From Phallusia mammillata (Eukaryota; Chordata; Ascidiacea; Phlebobranchia; Ascidiidae), in contig QLIY01000057.1 in NCBI GenBank assembly GCA_003260075.1, positions 136,367-200,366 of the forward strand: 64,000 bases of DNA. Reading direction: 5' to 3'. Position 1 is the stretch's first letter, and the number at the start of each line of letters is the position of its first letter. A model generated the notes under the pieces. It saw nothing but the letters and a program-made list of their open reading frames with translations. It was not told where the DNA came from and did not search any database. Positions 1 through 12,063 of this stretch are shown piece after piece. Both the position numbers and the translations under genes were made by a program.

Positions 1-187
1 AAGCACTCTTTCTTGACCAAACGCGTCTCACAAACCAGCGTTAGACAGAAAAAAGAAAAAAAAATACGGACAAAAACAATATGTGTCCCCTTCATGGAAG
101 GGGACCCATAATTAACTTAATATATTGTATTTTAAACCTTTAGAAAATATTTTTTAAATTTGAAGCACAAAATTTTATGTTGTAAAA

Positions 188-543
188 TGGGCTCCTCTAA
201 AATACGCAATCTACTTATAAAACGTATGCAACTTTTAAAAATGTTGACTGTTATGGCTTTTAGGGTCTGGGTGAGGGTTTATAATAAAAATAACACTATA
301 ATTTAGTTTTAGATGCCCAGTTTAGGCTTAATATTCACATGTGTGTTGAGAGTGGTACTAAATACCTATAGTGCCGCATGTTAACACTTGTAAGAAAATT
401 AAGCCCAAAAGGTATCTGAGATTAAACTATATAGTTATTTGTATTAAAAACCTTCACCCTGGCCCTAATAGCCCTAAACCGTCAACATCTTAGTTAGTTT
501 TTTTTAGTAGATTGCGTATAGATTGCATATTTTAGAGTAGCCC
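188..543. mobile_element. hAT-type MITE with 8-bp target duplication
   Basis: The left end reads GGGCTCCTCTAAAATACGCA and the right end is its near-perfect reverse complement, with an internal duplication of a short block. Both sides carry TTGTAAAA (180-187 and 544-551), an 8-bp target-site duplication as made by hAT transposases. There is no coding capacity. Part of a second copy of this terminus lies at 45760-45852, ending at an N. The element sits just downstream (in gene sense) of the last visible CCDC50 exon, so it is probably intronic. Confidence 0.8.
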
Positions 544-570
544 TTGTAAAACTATAATTTGTCTACATAC

Positions 571-1361
571 CTCTTCTTCTGTCCCGCTCTCTTATCATCA
601 TAGCAATTTCCTACACATACACAAATTTAAACATAACAATACATTTTTGATTCTGAAAACAAAAATTTACATTGTCCTTAGCCTCGCGCTCCTTTCTCTC
701 CCTCTCTTCTAATATCAACTTTTTTTGAACATCTTCTGCTAATTGCTCGTCCATTTCTTTTCTAATGTTTCAATAAAAACAGAAAAAATGTTTTTATTCA
801 ATAAATAAAAATAGCATATACAGATATTGATGCTTACAATTGTTCTTGTTCATCCAAAGTTAGGATTCTTGCTTTTCTGTCCTCTTCATCTTGAAGTTCT
901 TTCGCAGTCTTGATGTCACCCATAACTCTTCTTCTTTCACTGACATTATTCTCAAAATGATGTTCAACTACAACGTACACCCAAAAAAGATTTCGTTAAA
1001 CACAAATTTACAATAAATCGATTGAATTTGGTCTTGCATATTAACACAGGTCATAAAAATTTGAAAACAAATAGTTTTAAATTCATATTACTTTCTCTTT
1101 CCTGTAGATAATGTGCAAGTGCTCCATCTTCAATAACTCTGTATTCCACAACAGCTGCAAGTATACAAGCAGATTACCAAACGGGTGAAACAAGGTTAAG
1201 CTTCTATTATTACACAATTTGTCATGTTGTCAGGGGCACAAATACTTAAACTGATTAACATTTGTATTTCATATATCGTTGGATAGAAGATACAACAACT
1301 TGCCTTCGTTTACAGGTCGTAAGTTCTTGGTTTCAATCGCCTGATCCATTCGCGAGGCCAT
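571..1361 (-). CDS. CCDC50: CCDC50 (Ymer) homologue, 5' exons only; continues off the left edge
   Basis: Coiled-coil domain protein 50, in vertebrates a ubiquitin-binding effector of EGFR and NF-kB signalling. Five minus-strand exons join in frame: 1304-1361 (ATG), 1092-1154, 838-967, 671-761 and 571-610. The product has the family's diagnostic N-terminal pattern: IEDGALAHYLQEREIEHHF, where human has LEDHTLAHSLQEQEIEHH, then a Glu/Arg/Lys-rich coiled coil (LAEDVQKKLILEERER). Exon phases are consistent at every join. Intron 1 uses a GC donor (GCAAGT) with a normal AG acceptor; the others are GT-AG. The C-terminal part is missing because the gene runs out of the window. The start is the only in-frame ATG before the conserved block. 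Confidence 0.85.
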
Positions 1362-1408
1362 GATTAACTACTTTTCTAAATAAGGAACCAGCATTTGTGT
1401 GTGTAGTG

Positions 1409-1782
1409 CAGTGGTTCCCAAACTTTTTTCTTTTAAGGCGCATTTTAGAAAAAACAAAAATTATTTGGCGCACTTCCAACATTTGAATAATTTTTTTAGC
1501 TGACAAAGGCACTAACTATGAGGTCATAAAGCCGCTATACAGGTCACTCTCATAGTTAAATAGCATCTCAGAGACGTGGAGCATGTTGGCCTAGTGGTCT
1601 AAGCACCTGGTACTACTACTCTACTTGATTGATTTTAATTTCAATATTTTTTGCGGCACACCTAATGACATCTCGCGGCACACCAGTGTGCCGCGGCGCA
1701 TAGTTTGGGAACCACTGGCNTAATTTCAATATTTTTTGCGGCACACCTAATGACATCTCGGCGCATAGTTTGTGAACCACTG
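1409..1782. mobile_element. hAT (Charlie-like) MITE, TSD GTGTAGTG
   Basis: It begins CAGTGGTTCCCAAACTTTTT and ends with the inverted counterpart GTGAACCACTG. An exact 8-bp duplication GTGTAGTG flanks it (1401-1408 and 1783-1790). The inner right half occurs twice (about 1636-1716 and 1721-1780) around a single N at 1720, which looks like an assembly joint. It lies about 50 bp upstream of the CCDC50 start codon. Confidence 0.85.
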
Positions 1783-4700
1783 GTGTAGTGGAAAGTTTTG
1801 TTATTCTTGACCAAAATTGCATGGAACGAAACAAACGGAGAAGACAGCCATTTACGGAATTGGCGGAATAGTCGGAAAGGCAAAACGGAAGAATTCTTAA
1901 TTGATTATTTAAATTTAAAAGGTAAAAACACCACTAAAAACGTTGTGAATATAAAAATTTCTGGAAAAGTCGAATCAAAGTGTATAGCTATAAAGTCTGT
2001 TTCAAATAATTTGAAAAATGGTAATCAACCTTAAATATATTATCTGTGAATGTAGTAAACGGTACATAAACAAACAAACAAACAGAAAATGTCTCCTGAG
2101 TGTCAATATAAAGCATCCATATTACCATTTTGCATAACATTTCCTTTGTTGAATGATATGGTATGCAACACGTGTAACAACCGTTTGACCCAACGATAGT
2201 TATGACGTTGATTTACACAAACCACGACGCTGATTTCGGCAAGGATTGTTTTGCCGCTGTTGGTTGTTAACAGTAAGATATACCGGAATCAGACGCATTA
2301 ATACTACACGCATACGAGAACAGTCCGATGTTAATTAAACAAACCAAAGAAGTTACACCTAGCAAACTTACACCAGGTGCAATTGGAAGAAAGGGTCCCG
2401 AAAAAATCCTTTTTGTTACATCGTTTCATTTGTCTTTGATTGATCTTTTGACTACAGGACCGGATAAGATTTTTCAAAGAAAAAGTCAGGCCGGTTCAAG
2501 TCAAATTATAATTGCATTATCGCTATTAGTTTTTTGATTGAACGGTTTCGCAAAACAACAATGACACCAAAAAACAGAGGTTGTCGTGTTAAGTGTTTTT
2601 GTATGATGTTTTTATACTGGGCAGGGGGGGGGGTAATTATAATTGCATTATCGCTATTAGTTTTTTCATTGAACGGTTTCGCAAAACAACAATGACACCA
2701 AAAAATAGAGGTTGTCGTGTTAAGTGTTTTTGTATGATGTTTTTATACTGGGCATGTTCTGCTGTACGGACCGAAAACCTGAAGGGGTAGAACGGTTTAT
2801 GTGAAACGGTAGGGCGGGTGGGTAAACCCGCTAATTTGGCTGGCTGATTGAAACCCGCCTGAACAAAAACACCAGTGCAGTTCCTCGGCACGTGTTCTGT
2901 AGGCCGGGGTGTCCCGAGGACAGTCAGCAACTGGGTGGGGCAAATGTTTCGGCAGCTGCTATTGCGCATTTCCTACACTTTCTTCGTTAGATCGGATGGT
3001 GGATATCTCAGATAGTGGTTTCCCAGCAGATTCGTATACGTCATGTAGACGTCGAATTGTTGTCACGACCAGTGGTCGCAAATTGGTACATTTTTGGTGA
3101 AAATGCAAATTCAAAAGATTCAAAAGAATTCAAAGACATAACGTTCCCAAATTGAGACGTGTTTACGTTGACGTCGAATTAACGTCGAAACTTATTCGTT
3201 TTATCTACTAGACTAGTAGATACTAGTAACTAGTGGTCGAAACCTGGTACATTATTGGTCGAAAGTGCAAACGTAAAAGATGTCGATACGGTCCAAAATT
3301 AAGACGTATTTAGCTGGACGTCATATTGACGTTGAAATTCATTCATTGATTCTCTTTCGGATGCCTATTCTGCATCGATTTTTAGTCGAAAACTCATGTC
3401 CAAAAGACGCTTGTTCTCGCCTATCGACGTCCATTTTTCGTCTGTACAAGACGTCAAATAGTCTTCGTAAGTAGTCCACCAGCTTCCAGTTAAAAATATT
3501 TAATAAAAGGAAACGAAGATGTGTGAAAAGAACGCGAAAAGGTAAAATGAACAACACCACTGTTCCAGTTTTTTGCTGGAACCCCACATGCAAAGTTCAA
3601 GCGGGCGAACTTGAATTGGAGGACAAGCGACCTCGTTTTCTAGCAGGCACATGTTTCAAGTAACCACCAACGTCCCTTGCCACCTCCAGCACACTTGGAT
3701 GGAGTACCCGCACTGCCTCCGCCAAAAAAGGTTTTGTGAAAAAAACAAGCAAATCTATAAGATACAATATGTGCAACAACGCACGAGAAAGTAGGTCAAT
3801 TTTAAAATGGGGAACACAGTAGGTAAAAATTGACCAAATATGTACGTCAAAAAGACGTCCAAACTTTGACGCTCTGGTTTGGTCTGATAGTTACCAAAAC
3901 TGGACGTCTAATAAACGAAGTTATTACAGACAACAACCGAACGTCGAAATTCGTCGATTCGACGTCGCGACGACATTTCGACATCCATTCGACGTCGATT
4001 GGACGTCGTATGTCCGCTAGGTTGCTGTGGAATATGCTGCACTATACCCTTTCCGATTGTTTATGAAAAATAAAGTTCATGTGTAGGAATGTTTTTTTAA
4101 TGTGACATTTTTACAAACCGTGCCACTTAATGTGTAAAAAGGGCACGTGAAAAGAGAGGCCTCTCGTGAAAACGCTCATCGTTCCCGCAGACAATATTTT
4201 TAGAAAACGGTGATTCTCGTTGGGGGTAACTTAAATTTGAGACGGTGAGGGCCCTGTCGTGATATACAGTAAAAGGGTTTATAATTTTGAATTTTTAACT
4301 TGAAGGCGGCAAAAAAACCAGGACTCTACATCGATTCATGAAGACTGATGAGTTTGAAGGTAACAAATTTTCAGTATTATATTAAATGTTGGTTCCTTAT
4401 CAATGCCGGACCCAACAAGTGGGTAACGCAAAAAACTTTGCCGCGCCTAAACTAGGTTATCTTAAACATGTTATATTAGTCAACATGTTAACAGAGTCAT
4501 TATCCGTACAAACTCAGTTGAAGGTAACGATACACTTTTAGTGATCTTTTTTTACCTTTCTGATCAAAAAATACATAAATACGTTAAGCAACATAGGTGA
4601 ACAACCATTGCGAAAATATTTATATTTCGGGTTTCCAATACTTTTTGAAGCATCATAGATAAATGTGCAGCGCAAAACACTATATTACGTCATCAAAAGT

Positions 4701-4850
4701 ATCATAACTAAAGCTATGTGACAATTTGCATGTTTTCTATCGTTTACTTGGCCTTAAATGCCGGCCGGGGGGGGGGCCGCAAAACACTATATTACATCAT
4801 CAAAAGTATCATAATTAAAGCTTTATGACAATTTGCATGTTTTCTATCGT
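1783..4850. other. Intergenic, repeat-rich; no gene recognised
   Basis: No convincing exon was found between the CCDC50 5' end and the RNF103 3' end. Two joints of the poly-G type lie here: about 2505-2623 is repeated after G10 as about 2636-2753, and about 4671-4766 is repeated after G10 as about 4777-4873. The second repeat includes the last codons of RNF103. The short open frames in the region match nothing I know. The 3' UTR of RNF103 and promoter sequence of CCDC50 must lie here, but I cannot delimit them. Confidence 0.6.
3040..4015. repeat. Cluster of GACGTC palindromes
   Basis: About ten copies of the palindrome GACGTC (for example near 3048, 3170, 3317, 3426, 3450, 3850, 3903, 3960, 3989 and 4002) plus many ACGTC or CGTCGA variants occur in under 1 kb, in both orientations. 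The densest stretch is 3940-4012. This resembles the subterminal repeat arrays of DNA transposons, but I could not find clean terminal repeats or a target duplication. Confidence 0.5.
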
Positions 4851-7297
4851 TTACTTGGCCTTAAATGCCGGCCAACGACAAACAGGACAACAGTGTTTAT
4901 CATTGTACAACCACTCTTGAATGCAACTATTGTGAAACACATGACTACAAGGAAGGCCGCAAACCAATACGTGGCACCTGAAATGATCCAAGCATATGGC
5001 ACATGAGGTGTCTCTCCTCATATTTTTGGGGGGACCCTTTGTTCTTTTGAGTCGGGGACTTCTTCCCCGCAGGCAAGTGCGAATCGATCTCAGTATTCCA
5101 TGTGATAAAGTTGGTGTTTGTCTTGGGCTGGATGGAAAACAAGGTCTTCCTCTTTCTTGGTTTGGTTCATTGGAACGTACTGGAGACACTGATGATGTTC
5201 TGTCAGATAGACATCTGTCATTTTCTGGAGCATCTGAACTATTAGCAATTGGAGAGTACTCCCAAACAGGCAGTTCATCAATGTAATCATTAGGAATAAG
5301 AGGTTGTAGCCATAGTTCAGGTGTGGCCAGTCTTTGTATCCAGCGATGAGAAATATCATTTGTCCCTTGGGCATCATTGTCCAGCAGCAATTCTGTAAGT
5401 TCATATTCATGTTCGTAGGAAATTAGGCCCAACCTTTGTAGAGCAATAAACGCAAAGTTAAAAAATACAATAAACCCAGTGAGAAAAAGGTAAGGCATTT
5501 GCATAGCCCTTATCACACCAGAGCGAATGAAAGCTGCAACATCTGTTGAATTTGCTTGTTGTAAAATTCCTGTGAAATTTTCTATAAGTTCATTTAAAGG
5601 TTGAAAATGTACACTTGAAAACAACAACCATGCACCAAGCAAAACAATATTGTAGGCAAGTAAGGATTTTAACACCGCAAATCCGCGAGACACAACATAA
5701 CCTTGACAGGTGAAAATGGATAAAGCACCCAATACATTGCACATGTACACACTGAATGTAAAAAATAGATTTATGTCAGGATTAAGCATCATTAAATACA
5801 TTGATAAATGGGAAAATGTCATGTGTTCTGCTGTTTTGTTCCCATATAGAAACTCAGTTTTATGTGTTTTAAAATGTACAATAGAGTTTGAAACAAAAGT
5901 ATCTGGTGATAATAAACTATTTACATCAACACTATCAGCAGAAAAATCGAATTTGCCCACTGAAATTTTGCCGAAGTGAAGTTGCAAGGAACCAAAAACA
6001 GCAGGAGTCAATTTTGCTGCCGAAATGTACAAAACTTGAATGTGATTCTTGTCAGGCTTTTTGTTTACCAAGCTATGTTTAAAATCTGACAAACTTGAGG
6101 ACACTTCCAACTTTTGATTGAAAATTGTGTTGATCCATTTGAAAGCAGAACCACAACTAAAAACCAAAAGATAGTTTTTTACTATCAAACCATACTTTTT
6201 CCTATTTAGACACAAAAATGTTTAATTTAGGTTAAAGGTAAGATACATTGCTAACAATAAATCACAAATTTTGAACACCACTTACTTTGTAGGAAGAGTT
6301 AAAGTGTGTAGATGAAGCTTATGATAACCGCCATAATGGTAGCCAAGAATTAGTTGGGAAGTCAAAAAAGATCTTGATTCACATAAATCAGGTGAATCCT
6401 AAAATTAGTCACATTATTTAAAAAAGTTTAACCGAAAGCAATACATCATTAGCTTCAGCAATGGATTTAGTTTATTTTTAAAGTCCAACGGCTATGTCTA
6501 GGTGATGACTTGTACCAAATACCTTGCAGAATATCTGTCCTGCATTGACCCCTATCATTGCCGTTCTTTTAATCAGCTTTTTCCATTCTAAAGGTGAAAT
6601 GTTTCCATTGTTGTCCTCAGTAATTACCTGCATAAATCAATCTGTGTTACAAATTAGGTGCAGGAATTAAACATATATATTTGGTAAATCTAATATTATA
6701 CAGACCTGCACAAGCCAAACATCTCCAGCTTTGTTCAAGCTTTCATCAAGTTCACTGCTTGTGTAAAATCTTGTGCTTTCAGGCTGGTTTTCATCAACAA
6801 ACTGGGCAAATGTGACTTCTTCCTACAGTATGTCTTAAATTTTATGCTTTTGGACATTTGTTGAAACATTTATCATGGATACACACCGTTTCAGACTAAA
6901 TGTATATCTGCAAATATATTTACTTTGTAGAAAATATTGGTCCAAAATCGTTACCTTAGTCACTGAGCCGGATGCCAAAATCAAGTCTGTAAGATCATTT
7001 TTCTCAACAGCTTGATTATAGCTAATTCCCCTTGAGTGTAAAAGCCAGCGAAGTTGCTTTACACTGAGGGACAGAGGATCGATCAGTGAAGTCACAATAT
7101 GTGGACCATTCCTGCAATAATTTGTGTATGCATCAAGAACTTGTATCAAGAATCATATGGTTTTATGAAACAAATTTTCAGACATTACATACTTCCGTTA
7201 GCAGGTATACTCACCATGCAAAGAAATCAAGCACAAAAAACACCAACAGCAGTGCTATAAAGTATGACAGGAATAAGAATAATTTGAGGAAAAACAT
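4851..7297 (-). CDS. RNF103: RNF103 (KF-1) ER-membrane RING-H2 E3 ubiquitin ligase, complete
   Basis: E3 ligase of the ER membrane; the vertebrate protein is linked to ER-associated degradation. Six in-frame exons: 7215-7297, 6955-7111, 6706-6822, 6523-6627, 6286-6398 and 4851-6201, giving 641 aa (human 685). An N-terminal hydrophobic segment (residues about 3-25) resembles the human signal anchor. Further hydrophobic helices lie in the middle of the last exon. A diagnostic block reads PELWLQPLIPNDYIDELPVW (human DLWLHPLIPTDYIKNLPMW). The C-terminal RING-H2 has C-x2-C, then C-x-H-x2-H-x2-C and a final CCPVCRW, ending only a few residues after the last zinc ligand. Human has about 15 more residues there. 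The last ~20 codons are repeated on the far side of a G10 joint (4767-4776), so the 3' end should be checked. Confidence 0.92.
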
Positions 7298-8680
7298 TTC
7301 CCACGTTTTCTAGATATGTGTATGTCCACACTAGGCCACATTAGCCACGTTTTAACAATACCTTCTTCTCTAACATGTTTGCAAATATCTGCGTGACAAT
7401 TATAAGTCTTGCAAGTTGCAATTGTGAATATGAATTGCAATTGTAAACGTGTTCTGAGTCTGAACGGGGGGGGGGATTCTTTTCTAACATGTTTGCAAAT
7501 ATCTGCGTGACAATTATAAGTCTTGCAAGTAGCAATTGTGAATATGAATTGCAATTGTAAACGTGTTCTGAGTCTGAACTTCGGTTAAACAAACACGAAT
7601 ATTTTGGTTTTTACCATCTATTACTGTTTTAAAGTTAGTATTAACTAACGCAGGTGTCTTTCAAATCATATAATGACTGGCTTTGTACCTAGCTCATAAC
7701 CGCTTCCTCTTTCTTCACACGAACTCTACAGCAGTTGTGTGACAGAGAGTCAGAGTCACAGAGACGATTCTGCAATGTTTACCAATGTTTATAACGTCAC
7801 GGTTTGTCGATTTTCTATTACGTCATATTGGTCAGCTGGTTTTGGGTAGCAATTAACCAAGGGGCCATTTGGGCGATTGAGTTGATTTGTGAATAACCTA
7901 CAATACAGTGTAGTTATGTATGTAACATTCCGTCCCTGTAACTATAAAAGTGGTAAGAAATCCAATACAGCCAGCTGTTGGTGTCAATCTGATGACGCAA
8001 TTTCTTCCACGTTCGCAGTTTTACGACTACTGTTTGTCGACCTCACGTGATATCAGATACAATAACAACTTTTTTACCGGATCAGTTGTTGTTGTTTGTG
8101 CAATAAAAGCCCAACGAAAACGATATTTGTGAAGCAGTACACCTGTCACATATTACACCCTTTACTTATCGCAAAGGCTTTTTTATTGCTTTAACAAATA
8201 TGCCCAAATCGGAACGCAACACTTTAACAGTACAATAATTTGCCAGAATTGGCACAAATAGTGTGTCAGCAACAACAGATCAAACTTTCAGCTTAAAAAC
8301 ATCATGCAATCTTTGGGATTTTGGGGCGCTTGAGTTTTTCCGACGCACAACATTGTGAGTTTGAAAGTGTGACACTAATTTGACGATGGTACGACATATG
8401 CGCAGCCAACACGGACAAGCATTGGTTTGATGGTACGGCACATGAACACCCAACAGAAATGTTCATTTCAAAATGTAAACGAAATTGTATAATTTATTTG
8501 CTTGTTTTGGGGTTTCGATGTTGGGTGAATTTAATATTTCCTTTCCATTGTGTCAGTGGCGTTATATCGCAGTGATTCGCCACCGCTATCGACAAAAAGT
8601 ATCAGTAAATTCAAGTTGGTTTGTTTTGAAAAATAAAGAGATTTTTTTGTTGTCAGTTGTAATTTGAAGATAAATTTACT
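7298..8680. other. Intergenic between RNF103 5' end and CFAP206 3' end
   Basis: It holds a duplicated block about 7365-7465 / 7476-7580 around a G10 run (7466-7475). The block is just upstream of the RNF103 start codon, so the real promoter is shorter than it appears. The sequence 8540-8600 has a hAT-like CAGTGGCG motif without a recognisable partner. Open frames at 7950-8132 and 8485-8667 show no known domain. A TTTATT (AATAAA on the minus strand) near 8495 could serve CFAP206 polyadenylation. Confidence 0.5.
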
Positions 8681-11600
8681 TCATATTTCATCAACGTCTC
8701 GCGTCAAATCAACCTTTACCATTGTACGAATGCCTCGGATTCCACGTAATCCGGCAAGAAAAACCTAAAAATACAAAATTCGTTGGCACCGATAATGCAG
8801 CTATCAGTTACCGCTCAAATACAGTTGCCAAATTCTAAAAAAAAAAACGGATTATAATTTTAATTTATTAGACTAGGTGTTTATTACTGATTGTTGCACA
8901 TACCTGTGGTTTGGGTACATTACTTTGGCCTGTGGTTTTAGTTTGAGAAATTTGATCTTTAGGAAGGTAGACCTGGGTGGCGTTTTGTCGACGTAAGTTG
9001 CTTAAGTTGGTTTGCGAAGATTTCGTTATCTTGGAACGAAGATTGGCCTGCCAGTAGAAACGTGTAAATAATTCCAACTATTTAAAAACACAACCGCGAT
9101 ATCTGCAATAGTTGTTTACTAATTACCAGTTTTAGTGCCTTGCGCCGTAACTCCCATTCATTCCACTCATAGTCCTTAACAATATTTTCTTCAAGAATGT
9201 GAGTGTCCGTTTGAGTTCCACTGTCAGATTTGGTAACTGGCTTTTCAATTAACTTACCACCTTCTCCCTGCAAAAAAACATTCTTTACTTTAGTCCAAGA
9301 AGAAGCAACTAGGCTACTTGTGTGTGTAAGAAGATTGGATTGCCCTAAACTAGAGTCAGAAACACCTGGTACACACGATTTGAGTGCTGATTATTACACA
9401 CTTTTTGATAAAAACTGCAAACTTTTGCAGTTTTTTGTTAAGATAATCATAAATTTTAAAACTGGGATCAGCCCCGAAGCGTTAACGCAGATCAGCGATC
9501 ACGGCACACTCATATACAATTCATAATACGCCAAGCCAATTGAGAGTATTGTAACGAAAATCAACCGGCCACTAAGCATGACTACATTTGGCCACACTTG
9601 CTCTTAAATACATGGGCAAAGTAAATAGTGAGTGTAGGTTTCTTGCAAAGGGCAAAAAACCTGCCAACGTTTCATTATTAAAATTATAGTGGCGTTACGT
9701 TTAAACGTACCTGTGAATATGGTGAAATGGCCGCAAACTGCTGATGCAACTCAAGCAGCTGAATCAACTCTGGTGACTTTTTAGCAGCTTCACCAACAAG
9801 TGTAATATACTCTTCTGGATTTCGGGCAAATTCATATGCTGCAGCTTTGGAGCTAAACACGTACAGCTTTTCCTGGTATTGCATGATTCCAATATCAGGA
9901 TTTCCTAAAAAGGAGTAACATACATCAAGGAGTCATGTAAATATTGACCACACAAATAATCCTTGGTATTTACCAGGCAATAGCAATCTGTCATATTTGA
10001 CAATTGCATATCCACAACATCCTCTGTATTGTAGAAGTAATCTGTCATAATTTTTGGTTGTCTCTGGGAACAACCACTGTATCGCAGGGTTGTCTTTAAA
10101 GTCTGCTGGATCCACCCGATTTCCTATTTTTGTGTATAAGTTTACAAAATCATAAGGCTCAATTGTGCAACTACCTTTGCACAAGAAATTAATTCTTATC
10201 TTTTGCAATAATTACTTTACAAGTTCAAAAGTTTTTTCAACAATGGATGTAACATATGACGAAACCCACCCACCCATGGTCTCTAAAATCCTTTGTTCAT
10301 CTGTTTTCACTTCCAGGTTCTGTATGTGTGGTGCAACCAGTTCTTCGGGAAACATGTCCCGCTGAGTCCTTTAAAATATCATTGCTACAATAATGAAATT
10401 TTGAAAGTTTTACAATCATCTTACCTCGTAAAAGGTTCAATGCTAGCTAAAATATTGCTCAACACACTGAGAAGAACCATTTCATCTTGAAAACATGTCC
10501 ACAAGTGTGAAATGCTGATGAATTGAGGCTACAACAGATAAATAATCACAATTTGCAAACAAAACAATCAATACCTGTATACGAGTTGTACTTACATAGA
10601 CTTGTGCTGTGGGGACTGCAGTTTTTGACTGAACAGTTTGTTGAAGTTGTTCCATTCTTGCGCTAAGTTGGTTTACTAACATTTCAACTTGTTGTGCACA
10701 TCCAATAATGTCATTCTTTGACAAAATATTCATATTTTAAAAGCATCGTTAGGAAAAATCTGTGCATCACTAAACCTACCAGCAAAATTCTTAAAAATGC
10801 TTCATGTTGTCTGACATTTATTAGGGAATCCTTTAACAGCTGAATTGGAAATTCACTTGGTGAAGGAAGGGGGTCATGCTGTTGCAAGGATTCTACCAAG
10901 GTTGTGTACCTGTTTGTAACAAATGGTATGGTAATGGTGCTATTTTGATCGCACAGTTATACCTACCTAAATGCTGCTTGCTGGCTGTTTTGAATTTCAA
11001 TGTCAACATTTTGTGTTGTAGCTGGTATTGCTTCATTCAAAATTCCAGGCACTACACAGTGATGCAATTTAGATAAAATAATCTGCAGTTTATGGTACAT
11101 ATTTGGAATTGCATTGCACTAAACAACTTACAATCATCAATTCCTTCTCCACCCTTTCCACATTCCTTGTTAAACAGTCTGATTCCAGAAACAATTAAAG
11201 TCAATTCCTGAAGCTGCCTTTCTTTGTCTCTTTTTGTAAGAGACATAAAAGTTCCAAGTTCAGTTTGTGGGAAAACACTCTGCAGTGCAGCTGTTGAGAG
11301 TTGTAGTGAATATTATTTATTAAAAAATAAATTCTTATTATTATATATACTTCAGTTACCAGTAGCTTCTCGAACCACAGCAATGTCCGTGGGTGAACCA
11401 AGCCCAGATCTTAAGAGCACATAGGAAACAATTTTGCGATACAAACTTTCCAATTCTTCTCTTGTTCTAAACGAAAAACAATCAAGCGGTGTAAATCATA
11501 AGTCAAGTCATCAATTGTTGTTTAATTCTTAAACAAAAAAATTTGTGGACATAAGATTTGACAAAACAATTTCGCACCAAGTTTTAATTTGTTGGCAAAC

Positions 11601-12063
11601 TTAGTGATGTGCTACATTTTTTTAATTAATGGTACCTTGCTCTGCTGTCAGTTATTTCCCTTGTTACAGGAGTCAACCTTGCATCTAATACTCTTCGATG
11701 TTCATCAAGAAACTCACGGCGACTTGTATAATTCATGTCAAAGTAAACTTGCATTTTTATGGTGTCAAGACTTGGTGATCTCACATCAATCAATCTCTCT
11801 ACACAGTACTGAAGAACACAAAAACAAGGTATTAAAGAATTGCCTAAGATTAGCATTAAAATATTCGTTACCTTGATTAACTTTTGAACATCGTCCTTCG
11901 TTAACGTTCTGTCAACATTAAACTCATTCCGAGGGTCCAAGACCACAGCTTTGACCATAAATGCTACTAATGTTTCCGATAGACTGTGTCCCTTGCTCGC
12001 ACATTCTTGCACTATTTCTCTGATAATATTTTTTATCACGCTTTCTGCTTGAGCTCGGGACAT
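8681..12063 (-). CDS. CFAP206: CFAP206 (C6orf165) cilia and flagella associated protein, complete, 14 exons
   Basis: Axonemal protein of motile cilia, needed in other animals for radial spoke and dynein docking. Exons (minus): 11872-12063, 11636-11808, 11360-11466, 11132-11290, 10967-11051, 10780-10909, 10596-10715, 10425-10528, 10216-10368, 9974-10170, 9711-9904, 9127-9267, 8904-9047 and 8681-8764. All phases agree, giving 660 aa (human 622). The start MSRAQAESVIKNIIREIVQE matches human TQAESVIRSIIREIGQE. Other strong matches are LDTIKMQVYFDMNYT, GIRLFNKECGKGGEGIDD and, near the C-terminus, VFLAGLRGIRGIRTMVKV. One intron (10171-10215) is only 45 bp; its acceptor was chosen because it keeps the frame and gives a continuous protein. 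Most other introns are 55-80 bp. Confidence 0.93.

Noticed and set aside
1798-2034. 78-codon frame just upstream of CCDC50
   Set aside because: Low-complexity Lys/Asn composition typical of AT-rich DNA and no known match; left as promoter-side sequence.
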